Positions 33,961 through 43,355 of a stretch of 64,000 nucleotides of DNA are shown here, piece after piece (position 1 is the stretch's first letter; each line of letters starts with the position of its first letter). The DNA lies in the NCBI RefSeq assembly GCF_964019385.1, contig NC_088654.1, positions 13,404,200-13,468,199 on the forward strand, read 5' to 3'. A program made the translations under genes and the position numbers. The DNA is from Sycon ciliatum. Its lineage: Eukaryota; Porifera; Calcarea; Leucosolenida; Sycettidae. Under the pieces are notes generated by a model. It saw only the letters and a list, made by a program, of their open reading frames with translations, ran no database searches and had not been told where the DNA came from.

Positions 33961-35050
33961 CTAATTTCCCTGATACCAAAGCGGTCAAATATATCGCGTA
34001 TTTGACTGCTTCATGATGGTGGTAGGGAGAGTAGCCGCGGGACGGCCCCTTCCTTCCACGTGACCCCGCTTGAATATAGCAGGACATCGAAAGGCAAGGA
34101 TGTGACTGCTCACTCATCCTCAGCACATGGCCAGTGAGGCTATGGCGTCGCTTGGCAACAAGCTCCGACAGTGGCTGCGAGCCACACCTGGAATACAGAT
34201 CATCATTCGTTATTCTGTCTGGATATCGCACTTCCACCAGGTTTTTGAGCTGTCGGCGGTGAAAACAGTCCAGTCGCTGAAAGACTGCCTGGGTTACTCC
34301 CCAAGTCTCACAATTTTAAAAGAGGACAGGCAGCACAAGCGAGATGTACAGCTTGAGCCTTGACCTTTCTGACACATGCTTGCGCCGCAGCCAGAGGCTG
34401 AACATACTACCGTATGCCTGGGATGCCAGCGAAATCCGTCTGTCGATATCCTCAGCGCCCCCCATAAGAGAGCCAAGCTGCCTCATGCTCCGCCAGGATG
34501 AATCGTCTGACGTAAAGTGCACCCATTCCGTTTTTTGCTCATTTACTTTTAGGTTCCAAGACCGCAGTGTCGAGGATATGATGGGTAGTGATTCCTCGAG
34601 CCAAGGTTTACTGGTAGAGTAGAACGTTATGTCATCAGCGTACCCGGTTTCTGGAGGGATGCCTCCATCAGTTATAGGTCGCTGTGGGAGTCTTGGGCGA
34701 CATTCTTGCAGGGCGGCTTCAAGGTAACAGACGAACAGCACGGGACTTAGACTGTCCCCCTGGGGCGTGCCGATGGTGGTATGGCATGCCTTGGAAGGGG
34801 AGCTGCACATACGACCAGATATGGTGGTGCCATACAGAAGATGCTGTATCATGTGAGTAGTATGTCCGGCTTTGTACATGCTACTCATGTGGACTTCATC
34901 TCGGCCAAGGAAAGAGCTCATAACATCCATGGAGCTTGGCTCTGTTGATGGTTTCAAATGCCTTTGACATGTCTACCCCCAAGGCATGACACTCCCACAC
35001 GTACCTCTGTGACTTGGCCAATAACCAACGGTGGGTGAACACAACATCAC
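33955..35050 (-). pseudogene. 5'-truncated RTE-like LINE, reverse transcriptase part
   Basis: Minus strand, 35050 downward: VDMSKAFETINRAKL (RT catalytic block A), GTPQGDSLSPVLF (block B), GYADDITFYST (catalytic YADD), a connection region, then in another frame RITNDDLYSRCGSQPLSELV and GHVLRMSEQ, the signature end of RTE/BovB-like and related LINE proteins. At least one stop or frameshift lies between 34957 and 34970 and another near 34240-34316. The endonuclease is missing entirely, so it is 5' truncated. Confidence 0.85.
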
Positions 35051-35263
35051 TCATTCATGAAGGACCTGGCAGGGCACGACATTCCTTTGACGAATGCCAG
35101 CGACCTAGAAGGAGCACGACCATTTGCTGCAGACAAGTCGAAATGGAGATCAGACATTGTTTATGAATGAGTTTTTTGTTGACTTGAGACAGAAGCGGAC
35201 TTGGCTTAATTTCAGTGTATTCTCATGCATTGTTCTCTGGCCTTTGTACCCGTGCTGTGGTAT

Positions 35264-35490
35264 TATTATTATTATTTGACTGCTTAGTCAACTACACAAT
35301 AAAATTATTTGACTACTTACATTTGAATCCTTAGTATTTCTTGGACTTAGAAATTTTTCTCCAACTTAGAAAGAGAAAATTTTGGAAGAAAACAAAAATA
35401 CACAAGATGGAATTTGAACCCACAACCATGTAAATATCAGTCATTCTTCCTTATCACCAAGCCACTGTGCTACCGACGCTGAACCTAGTT
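35264..35490 (-). mobile_element. tRNA-derived SINE, same core as 33725
   Basis: On the minus strand, A box TAGCACAGTGGC (complement of 35461-35472) and B box GGGTTCAAATTCC (35409-35421). The core complementary to 35343-35364 is nearly identical to the first SINE. It ends near an ATT repeat (35264-35276), possibly its tail. Confidence 0.7.
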
Positions 35491-35494
35491 AAAA

Positions 35495-35644
35495 ATCATG
35501 TCCACCGGGCTGGCATATTGGCAGGAGTGTGTGGTCAATATTTCACTCAAATCCATTGAGAGACACCAAAGTTACGGTCAACTGAATATGATAGCGTCTA
35601 CCACCTTGATGACATAGGCAAAAGGCATAGGGATGTTATAAATG
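35495..35644 (-). mobile_element. SINE-like sequence, left part, split by the LTR element
   Basis: Sequence to 35644 continues at 37467 once the LTR element and one AATG are removed. The 37467 side carries a B box on the minus strand. Assignment of the left part to the same repeat is by adjacency only. Confidence 0.35.
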
Positions 35645-37466
35645 TGTAATAGGTAGCCGAGTGGTAGGCGCGGTGAAATCAACAATAATTACTTTTATTC
35701 TACTTTCAGGTACACACCTGAGATATAATCGTTCGTGAAAGAAGAAGCGGCAAAATAACTGACTTTCTCTCCGGTGCTCACCTAGAGGTTGAATCCTTCT
35801 TCTTCGAGTTACCTTTCATTGCTATCTAATCTAATCTAATATTCCTCTTCATCAAAACAGAAATGCGCAGCCGCTTTTATGCAGCAGACGCCGTACGCTT
35901 ATATGCGGAGATACAACATAAGGTCGTTCCGTATTAGTTCCGTACTGCTTCCGTATTGGTCGGGCAGGGATACTACACCCTCCCTTCCTACAGATAATCA
36001 CGCCCTCGTGATTTTCAAAAAATTAGTGAAGAGTTACGAACACAGCGTCAACCGGAAGATGGCAAATTATATCGGAAATGATAACGTTTAGAGTAGACAG
36101 AAGAAATGAACTGATAACAAATCATAAAGTAGAAGCACACCAGGTTCACACGATCTCTCGGGGTCAAAAGGGAAAGAATGGTCCTCCAAACAGGACGTGA
36201 AAGACAGCCAAATTTCTGCACATCGCGGGCTCAAACTGCCAGGAAATTCGCAATTTCAAAAAAAATGCACTGCATCGTGGGAACTAACTCCGGTACACAC
36301 CTGGAGTGTAAAAGGGGATTCTCACACACTTCTCTCACCAGGTTACTTAGGTAAACCGTGGCTCACCATGATCAGACGCCTACCAAACTAAACTGGATTC
36401 ACACACTCGCATAAAGGAAGACTGAAGAGAATAGGGAGACTGAAGGAAGACAGGAAAGAAAATGCCATACCTGGAATCAGCGTTAGTAACCACCGCGGCG
36501 GCTGGAGCTACGGCGGAGGGCAAGCCAGGTTTTATCTTCATCTTGGTTGAGCCGGTCACTCAGAGCGGCTAGCTCGGCGTCAGACAAATGACCTCCCTCC
36601 TCGTCTTGAATCATGGTCTTCACATTGTCGAGAACATCGCTTTGCGCGACGTAAAGAGTGATGGTCTAGCCAGGAATAGTGTTGACGAAAATCTGCATCC
36701 CACCACGGAGACGAAGTACCAAATGAAGAGTGGGCTCCTGCTGAACGTTGTAGTCACTCAGGGTTCAGCCGTCTGCCAACTACGCGCCGGCAAAAATCAA
36801 ACGCTGCTGGTCTTGGGGAATACCCTCCTTGTCTTGGTCAGCAGCCTGCATGTCGTCGTCCTCATCAGCTTCGCCATCACCACCGGTAGTATACATGTAG
36901 GTAGCGGGTTGCTTGGAATCGCCATCGGAGTCTCCAATGGATGCCGTGCGGAAAGAATGGTGATCCACGTTAGCACCCTGACTGTGCTGCAGGCTAATAA
37001 GCATGGCCAGGCCCAGCAAGGCAAGAAACATGATTCTCATCTTGATTCGTCGCACGGAGCTGCAGCGGGTTGAGCCATGGGGGTCTGGGGTCGAATCACG
37101 TTGTTTTATTTAAAACTACACCGCTGCCACCAATGTAATAGGTAGCCGAGTGGTAGGCGCGGTGAAATCAACAATAATTACTTTTATTCTACTTTCAGGT
37201 ACACACCTGAGATATAATCGTTCGTGAAAGAAGAAGCGGCAAAATAACTGACTTTCTCTCCGGTGCTCACCTAGAGGTTGAATCCTTCTTCTTCGAGTTA
37301 CCTTTCATTGCTATCTAATCTAATCTAATATTCCTCTTCATCAAAACAGAAATGCGCAGCCGCTTTTATGCAGCAGACGCCGTACGCTTATATGCGGAGA
37401 TACAACATAAGGTCGTTCCGTATTAGTTCCGTACTGCTTCCGTATTGGTCGGGCAGGGATACTACA
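35645..37466 (-). mobile_element. Non-autonomous LTR retrotransposon with captured ubiquitin-like ORF, copy 1
   Basis: Two 333-bp LTRs (35645-35977, 37134-37466) bound 1156 bp and are flanked by AATG on both sides. Orientation is minus: a PBS-like TTGGTGGCAGCGG (complement of 37119-37133) abuts the 5' LTR, a polypurine tract (complement of 35978-35989) abuts the 3' LTR, and AATAAA lies in the LTR (complement of 35694-35699). There is no gag, protease, RT or integrase, so it needs a helper, probably a Ty3/gypsy relative judging by the 4-bp target duplication. The only long coding region is the ubiquitin-like ORF at 36483-37040. Confidence 0.95.
36483..37040 (-). pseudogene. Secretory ubiquitin-fusion ORF in LTR element, copy 1
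   Basis: Read from ATG 37040: a signal peptide (MRIMFLALLGLAMLISLQHSQG), an acidic linker ([10 protein letters not shown]), then the second half of ubiquitin ([31 protein letters not shown]) joined to the first half of the next repeat ([25 protein letters not shown]), and a non-ubiquitin tail ([19 protein letters not shown], ending RRGGY). The order is that of a piece cut out of register from a polyubiquitin gene. Three in-frame stops (two around the LADG block, one after NTIPG) kill this copy. Residues at ubiquitin K6 and K11 are not lysine. The starting codon was chosen because the upstream ATG at 37079 stops after 13 codons. Confidence 0.85.
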
Positions 37467-37640
37467 AATGTTTCATTTCTCCTATATTTTTACCTAGACG
37501 ACCTAGGATTTGAACCCGGACTATCGCAGTGCATGCATTTCCCCAATGCACTTCGCATACGTACTAATTCTTCCAAGTTGCTTCATGTTATGATCTTGCA
37601 TTTGAAAGCCCTATTTGAACATTGTGGCTAGCTGTATTTG
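37467..37640 (-). mobile_element. tRNA-derived SINE head (target of LTR element 1)
   Basis: On the minus strand the B box GGGTTCAAATCC (complement of 37506-37517) lies in a tRNA-like context. The A box is weak. The LTR element is inserted just beside it. Confidence 0.5.
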
Positions 37641-37807
37641 ATGATAGAGTACGGTATAGGTACGGGATAGCGCCAGGCATGGAATTTAAGCTGTGTGGAC
37701 CCTGCCTAGCGCCAGACTTTACTGAAGTAACGTCTTTTGCATAGCTACGGGAATAAAAAAGTGATCAATATTATACAAGTAAACCCAATGCTGTAGACAG
37801 CAAGCTT

Positions 37808-37831
37808 TTTCGGCCATAAGGGCCTCATCAG
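37808..37831 (-). ncRNA. Hammerhead-ribozyme-like core
   Basis: The minus strand reads CTGATGA, a 4-bp stem GGCC/GGCC with a CTTAT loop, then GAAA: the invariant core and a good stem II. A GCTG(TCTA)CAGC hairpin follows. Stems I and III flanking a cleavage site could not be built convincingly by hand, so activity is unproven. Confidence 0.4.
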
Positions 37832-38012
37832 CACAGCTACGAGATAAATAGACCAAGCTACCAGCCAAGGTGCAAAGGAGGCACCACAGATAGCTGACCG
37901 GTCTAGCGCCAAAGTACACAAACTACAAAACGTAGCAGGCATTGCGCGAAGCAGCAGCACTAGAGCAGCCTACTGAGAAAGCTCAACAAGACAATACCCG
38001 ACGAGCGTAATA

Positions 38013-39016
38013 CAGTCGTCCCTCTCTAATCCGGGTTGCTACGGTGTTTTCTGCTGGATTAACGAGGGTGCTGGATTAAGAAATCCTGACCTCTGACCCG
38101 GCCCTACCCAATTGCATGCATGTGTCATACGTCAAAACGCAGGGTTTTTCCGTGTCGATCCAAGTATTTGGTGCACAACTTTATATTCTCAACTGTTCTC
38201 CAGGAATATACACAGTGATAAAGTGATAAAGTAAAACAGAGAACATGTTCACATGTACTCTTGCACACACACGCACACACACACAGACCTGAAAATTGGC
38301 AGGACACTACTCCTTGCTAAAATAAGAAAGTATGGCTGACTGCTTTCTCCTGGACAACATTTACCCTCTTGAGAAGGCCACGCAAGCAGTCGACATCATG
38401 CAGGTCGAACGACGGATGTCCTTCGAAGCAAACAATTGCATCAGCAAGTGCACGGGATGCTTGTGCCAGAGTTGGAAAGCTGTTGGAGTGCTCATCCAAG
38501 ATGTGCTAGAGCTGTTAGCCAGTTAGTTGTAGAACGTCAGTACCGTCGATCAGTGTCGTGCATCGTCGCTGATTGTTTAGTAACTGGTGGTGTTAGTGGA
38601 CAGTATAGCGTAACTTGTAGTTCCTTCGTCTTTCTCTTTGTATAAATTGAGTTCGGGGTCGGAAAAGTCCTAACAACCAACCAAACTGAGCTCTCCCGCG
38701 AGAGGTCGAGTACAGTTATCAACTGAATTCGATCGATAACTGAACTCTGAAGTGGCACCGGGCCCCGCGCGCGCGGCACTGACCATACTGGCCTGGCAAG
38801 GATTGCACCTGTACGGCACGCGATTTACGACTGCCGGATTATGAAATCAAACTACCTGCGGTTTGAGCGATTCGTTTCAAAAAGTCACTGCCGGAGGCGG
38901 AATTCAAGTGCCGGATTAAGATGTAGGAATTGAACGAAAAAATCGGTTTCATCAGAAAGTGCGCCGGTTGGCAAGGGTTCCGGATTAACAAGTGCCGGAT
39001 TAGAGAGGGACGACTG
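38013..39016 (-). mobile_element. pogo/Tigger-type non-autonomous DNA transposon
   Basis: Ends CAGTCGTCCCTCTCTAATCC and its complement (22-24 bp) inside TA/TA, the classic pogo/Tigger arrangement. Several inner copies of the motif GCCGGATTA lie near both ends. The minus strand at 38317-38499 reads FPTLAQASRALADAIV and ends KAVSHTFLF, which loosely resembles the far C-terminus of Tigger transposases; this is the only possible coding relic, and it is weak. Confidence 0.85.
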
Positions 39017-39249
39017 TACAAGTAAAATGTTATGAACATGTCCACAAACAATGGATCACTCGTGCTGTTGTTGTGTTGTGTGCAATCACTCAGGCAAACA
39101 ATATTCAATGCAGACTGGTCACAGCATATAGGGGATTTAAAGAAGATGCTGTAGGAAACAAATGTAAGGCGTAGTATGTAATATCTGGGCCAACTTGCCC
39201 GTTGAGAATGTGTGACGCCTAGCTCTACATAACTATAGCATAGTGTATC

Positions 39250-39535
39250 CAGTGTGAGCACTTGTTCAAGGCGCTAGCTGTTGGGTGCTTGTACTACTAC
39301 AGAGCCACGTGAGTCCCAGGAGGTACAGTTAGGTGGCATGGTGGCGCTAGCCTCTTTGGTGGGGCGAGAACTCAGGTGAAGGGTGCTAAAAGTATGTACT
39401 TCCACAAAGCCAATGACGCTTTAGGAGGTACAGCTGGGTGCGATGGTTGCACTAGTCATTTAGGTGTGAGATTTCAAGTGCATGCTTGATAACTACTATT
39501 ACAGCAGAGCCAGTGCCTCACCTGACTTCCTTAGT
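39250..39535. repeat. Imperfect ~120-bp tandem repeats
   Basis: Two to three degenerate copies of a unit containing AGGAGGTACAG, GGGTGCGATGGT and CTAGTC/CTAGCC. No coding frame. Confidence 0.45.
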
Positions 39536-39649
39536 GCCGGGTCACAGCTGCACTCAAAAGTAAGGGATCCGCATAAGCAACGTCGCACGAGCAAAAAAAA
39601 TACAATGGCAGCGACAAAAAGCGGAACTTTCGCTCCAGCGGAAACTCCA

Positions 39650-40183
39650 ATCAGCTTCCTCCAAAATTTTCGAAGCAAGATTGTCGTTTCTGCGGAGGGT
39701 TGCTTTGTCGGCCGCCATGATTTCTAAATTCTCTGTTAGACCAAGATTACAGCGCTTAGTTATTGGGTTGTACAACATGGCTCTGCGCTTGATGTTCTTG
39801 CAGTGCCTGGTTTTTCAGCGATCAAACATAGATTGACAGCTCGGTGGAGTTGATGTATTCATCTTGCCGCATTGAGATCTTGTGTTTTGCATGACGAAGT
39901 TTGAAGTGCATTTCAGCCGACCCAATGTAGTACATTTACTTGGGGTCGTTTGTGCCGCCGACGGCTGCTTTGTACGTGACACAATGGGATTGACATGCTC
40001 CACGCAGCAGGCAGTTAACCTTGTCACGCCAGTTGAACAGATATTCGTGAGGGGTTGTGTGTAGTTTACCTTGCTTGTATCCCTTGATGATGGCGGAGTC
40101 GTTCGGAAGGTAGCTGAAGCTAATCTTGATTTAGTTCTTGTTGCAGATTTTGCCCAGGGGGAACCTGCAGGCAAATGCCGCTT
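39650..40183 (-). pseudogene. GIY-YIG nuclease domain relic of a retroelement
   Basis: On the minus strand one frame reads ISFSYLPNDSAIIKGY, WRDKVNCLLRGACQSHCVTY, then a stop, MYYIGSAEMHFKLRHAKHK, STELSIYV, a stop, and in the next frame ITKRCNLGLTENLEIM. This order (Cys-rich lead-in, YIG, RxxH, TELS, KRCNLCL-like) is that of GIY-YIG domains at the C-terminus of retroelement RT proteins. Two stops and one shift make it dead; the RT upstream is absent. Confidence 0.8.
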
Positions 40184-40330
40184 CATGAGTTTCAGGACGA
40201 CTGCCCCTGCATTGGTCTTGTTGGTAGCGTAAGAAAAACTGTAACATTCAATTCAGACGACTCTAGAACTGTATGAGTTGAACTTGAAAAAGCGGATGCG
40301 GCTAGTTCAGCAATCATTATTAATATCACA

Positions 40331-40580
40331 GAAGTTGTACTGAATAAATGGAAATGGTTCTCTAAGGGGCCTATTATATGTGCAACTCCAGCCCGGGCCG
40401 GAGCGAGCGGCCCAGCCCGCCAAGGGTGTTTACATGTGCAAGGCCGGGCTTGTCGCCAGCCCGCAGTGAGTTTATATGCGCTGAGCACACGCCAGCCCGT
40501 TGTGAGTATGCAGCAAACACACTACGACTGTAGTGTGCTGCCCCGGGCTGAAACGCAGGGCTGCAAGCCATACTCAGGTT
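40331..40580. repeat. CCAGCCCGGG repeat family, tandem copy 1
   Basis: A 250-bp GC-rich unit starting GAAGTTGTACTGAATAAA, containing CCAGCCCGGG(C/T)CGGAG and several CAGCCCG motifs, repeated almost exactly at 40663-40912. Open frames inside are by-products of the composition. Confidence 0.85.
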
Positions 40581-40606
40581 GATGGAGTTACGAAGATATT
40601 ACTGAC

Positions 40607-40644
40607 CTGCAGACTTTCGATCATATATGATCGAAAGTCTGCAG
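40607..40644. repeat. 38-bp perfect palindrome between the tandem copies
   Basis: CTGCAGACTTTCGATCATA is followed immediately by its exact complement; imperfect symmetry extends about 10 bp further on each side. Confidence 0.9.
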
Positions 40645-40662
40645 GCCGGTAATAAAGGACCA

Positions 40663-40912
40663 GAAGTTGTACTGAATAAAAGGAAATGGTTCTCTAAGGG
40701 GCCTATTATATGTGCAACTCCAGCCCGGGCTGGAGCGAGCGGGCCAGCCCGCCAAGGGTGTTTACATGTGCAAGGAAGGGCTTGTCGCCAGCCCGCAGTG
40801 AGTTTATATGCGCTGAGCACACGCCAGCCCGTTGCGAGTATGCAGCAAACACACTACGACTGTAGTGTGCTGCCCCGGGCTGAAACGCAGGGCTGCAAGC
40901 CATACTCAGGTT
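40663..40912. repeat. CCAGCCCGGG repeat family, tandem copy 2
   Basis: Near-identical to 40331-40580, with a perfect CCAGCCCGGGCTGG palindrome where copy 1 has a substitution. Confidence 0.85.
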
Positions 40913-41239
40913 TTAAACCTAACAACTTTTTTTCTCACATAATGTATTCTTCTGCTGATTTCTTTTCGCGCTGTGGCACATGTTTGGTTTGTTGTATCAC
41001 CTCGTTTCTTTCTCCTGTTTTTCACATTTTTAGCTGTCCATATCAAAGTATTTTGCAAGTAGTTCCCCTTCCATTTTAATGTAAATCATGCATGTCGACA
41101 TAATGAACAGTGCTCACTGCACGTCCTTCTTGTTGCTGTACAAAACACTTCATAGATTTTCAAGACAATATCGGGAATCCTCTTTATAACTTCCCTCAAA
41201 AGGTAAAAGTACCTATTTTGTAGTATGAACGCAGTGTCG

Positions 41240-41455
41240 ACACCATAATAATACAACTCTGGCCCGCGCTGGTCTGTTTCTATGTGCTTTTTCTGGCCCG
41301 CCTAGCCGGGATCCCGCCTCGCCGGGCCAGCCCGCTTGCCATGTAAACGCACCACTGGTTTTTGTGTGGATTTGTGTACATCCCCGAGATCCCGTTGCAG
41401 GCGGGCTGGCCCGCCTGTCGACCAGCCCGGGCTGGAGCTGCACATATAATCACCC
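41240..41455 (-). mobile_element. MITE related to the CCAGCCCGGG repeats, inverted
   Basis: The left end reads ATAATACAACTCTGGCCCGC and the right end, inverted, TTATATGTGCAGCTCCAGCC: imperfect terminal inverted repeats. The inverted sequence matches the start of the tandem units (TTATATGTGCAACTCCAGCC). It lies directly left of copy C. Confidence 0.6.
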
Positions 41456-42086
41456 CCTAACTTAGTATGAATGGTAAACACATTGTTGCGGGTTGTTCGT
41501 GTGCTTGCAAGTAGTAGAATATACCTGGCAACTACCAAAGCTACAATGGTATAGTAATATCTGCAATTCAAACACTCAAAGAGGCATGGGGCAGCGATAT
41601 ATCTCTTCCAGCATCGTTTGCGATAAAAACTCAGATTAGTAGGCCAACTTTAGAACGCTGATGCCTAGCGATTGCTGTCACCTTTTGCATGTGATGCTTC
41701 AACTAAAGTCTTGAAGGGGCCTATTGCTTTAGAAGACGGCTTTGACTTGGTTTTCTCCCGAATCATTTATTTTCCATGGCTCTGCATTTTCCGCGAGTGC
41801 TAGGTGACAAAAGGTGATCTCAGCGCCATTTTCAGTGCAACCCATGGAGAGCCTGCGCAAGAGTGAAAACAGTTGACTCAAAACTTCTGCGAGATATACC
41901 GTGAAGTTTGCGGCAATTCTCTCACAAAACGTGAGCTAAAAAGGTAACTGCAATCTATTTGTTGCCTTGTGATGGAAGAGACTTCGTGTCCAGATTTTGT
42001 GGAATGATCGATTCTGGATACCAGCTCTGCATTTGGATACCACCTGTGAATCTCGAATCGGCTGCCGTTCAGATCGCATAAGACAA

Positions 42087-42629
42087 ATGGAGTATCCAGC
42101 GCCTGACCTTGTAGGTGAAGCGATACTTGACTTCGTTTATCAACATCAATCCTTCCTCTTCAATGATCCCAATTTCAACTTAATAGGAGCTAGGCCATCA
42201 GCCATTCCTTTCGATTGGGGTCCGCCGCTTTTTGTGGCAAATATATCCATTGTTATCCAGATTCACACTATTAACCGATTCTACTTCCTTCGTACATCTA
42301 CTGCGGAATCTCTCCTCAGGTTCATACGTTACGATGTGATGGATCACTTTAAGTTGAAATATGAAGACTTCACGTTTGCATCGGGCGAAAATCATCAAGA
42401 GACGGATCACACGGTTCTGCGGCTCAACTTCAAGGCATTCTTTCGTGACAATCGACGTGAACTCGCGTTTAACTGGTTCTCCATTTTTTCACTAGTGTGG
42501 AACCGAAATGAAGACGGTACGATGAGATTCTCTGTGGAGTCGGTGCATATAGTTATATTGCTACCTTGCACTGTTCAGCAACGACCAAGATCTGTTACTT
42601 ATCGTGTGACTCGGCACCCGACTGTCTGA
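42087..42629 (+). CDS. Unrecognised MEYP ORF family, copy C
   Basis: 180 aa from ATG 42087: MEYPAPDLVG, FDWGPPLFVANIS, INRFYFLRTST, ETDHTVLRLNFKAF, ELAFNWFSIFSLVWN, SVESVHIVILLPCTVQ. It ends HPTV; an AGA-to-TGA change removes about 7 C-terminal residues present in B1. Amino-acid divergence from the others is substantial, yet the frame is intact, which is the best hint in the window that the family was under selection. The frame is also open upstream to 41997 (NDRFWIPALHLDTTCESR), as in B1. Confidence 0.68.
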   Translation: MEYPAPDLVGEAILDFVYQHQSFLFNDPNFNLIGARPSAIPFDWGPPLFVANISIVIQIHTINRFYFLRTSTAESLLRFIRYDVMDHFKLKYEDFTFASGENHQETDHTVLRLNFKAFFRDNRRELAFNWFSIFSLVWNRNEDGTMRFSVESVHIVILLPCTVQQRPRSVTYRVTRHPTV

Positions 42630-43029
42630 ATACCTGAGGAGAACTGAACGAGTTTCCGTTGGTCGATCAGACCCCATGTGTTTTACTCGATAGCCATCTT
42701 TGGGACGAAGTACAAGATGGAATGAGTAGCAAGTGAGCAACAATCCGGCAAGAAGGAGTGGATATCGATGAGAAAGACAATTATCAAGTGTTGCAACCCA
42801 AACAGTCACAGTAAACTAGAAGGCATTGTGCAATATATTACAAAGGACAGCCAAAGCAGTATCCTCATCCACCACTTTAGCCGAAGTAACCAGATCGATT
42901 TGCAACAGATATGGAGACGACAAGGAGAGTAGTAGCGAATAATTAAAATATATATTTTTGAAGTTATTTTGAACAAAATTAATGGCAATGCTTTGAGTAC
43001 CGCAAAAAAGCAAGACAAGGTGAATCTAC

Positions 43030-43125
43030 ATTTGTGTATTCTGTATTCCGAAACTGAAAACATGCTTTCTTATGCGGAAAGCACCTTTTTATTACCGTAG
43101 TGTCGGAATAAAGTATACACAAAAT
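43030..43125. repeat. 3' hairpin downstream of MEYP ORF, copy C
   Basis: GTGTCGGAATAAAGTATACAC pairs imperfectly with sequence at 43030-43055. The right arm is better conserved with copies A/B than the left. Confidence 0.5.
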
Positions 43126-43355
43126 GTCGGTTCAGCTTGTCTTATTGATTGCGGCTATCGAACGTATTTTGGTTAGGGTTTTATTATCTTTATTTTAACA
43201 CATGAATTTACTGATTTCGGAGTTTTCTAAATTGTCTGTTTTCTTTCATTTTAATCCACTGTGTTAATTTTTGCCCGTTAAAGAGGCTTGCACAGTACTT
43301 GAAAAGATTTTTAGCCAATCAAATGCGCAGTACTACAAGTGAGGCATTGTACTCG

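Noticed and set aside
35264..35300. SINE tail shared with the RTE-like LINE 3' end (AGCAGTCAAATA in both)
   Set aside because: Only 12 bp, and in the LINE it lies in coding sequence; likely chance.
38332..38526. Plus-strand 64-aa ORF in the pogo element
   Set aside because: The minus-strand frame at the same place is the one that resembles a Tigger C-terminus, and even that is weak.
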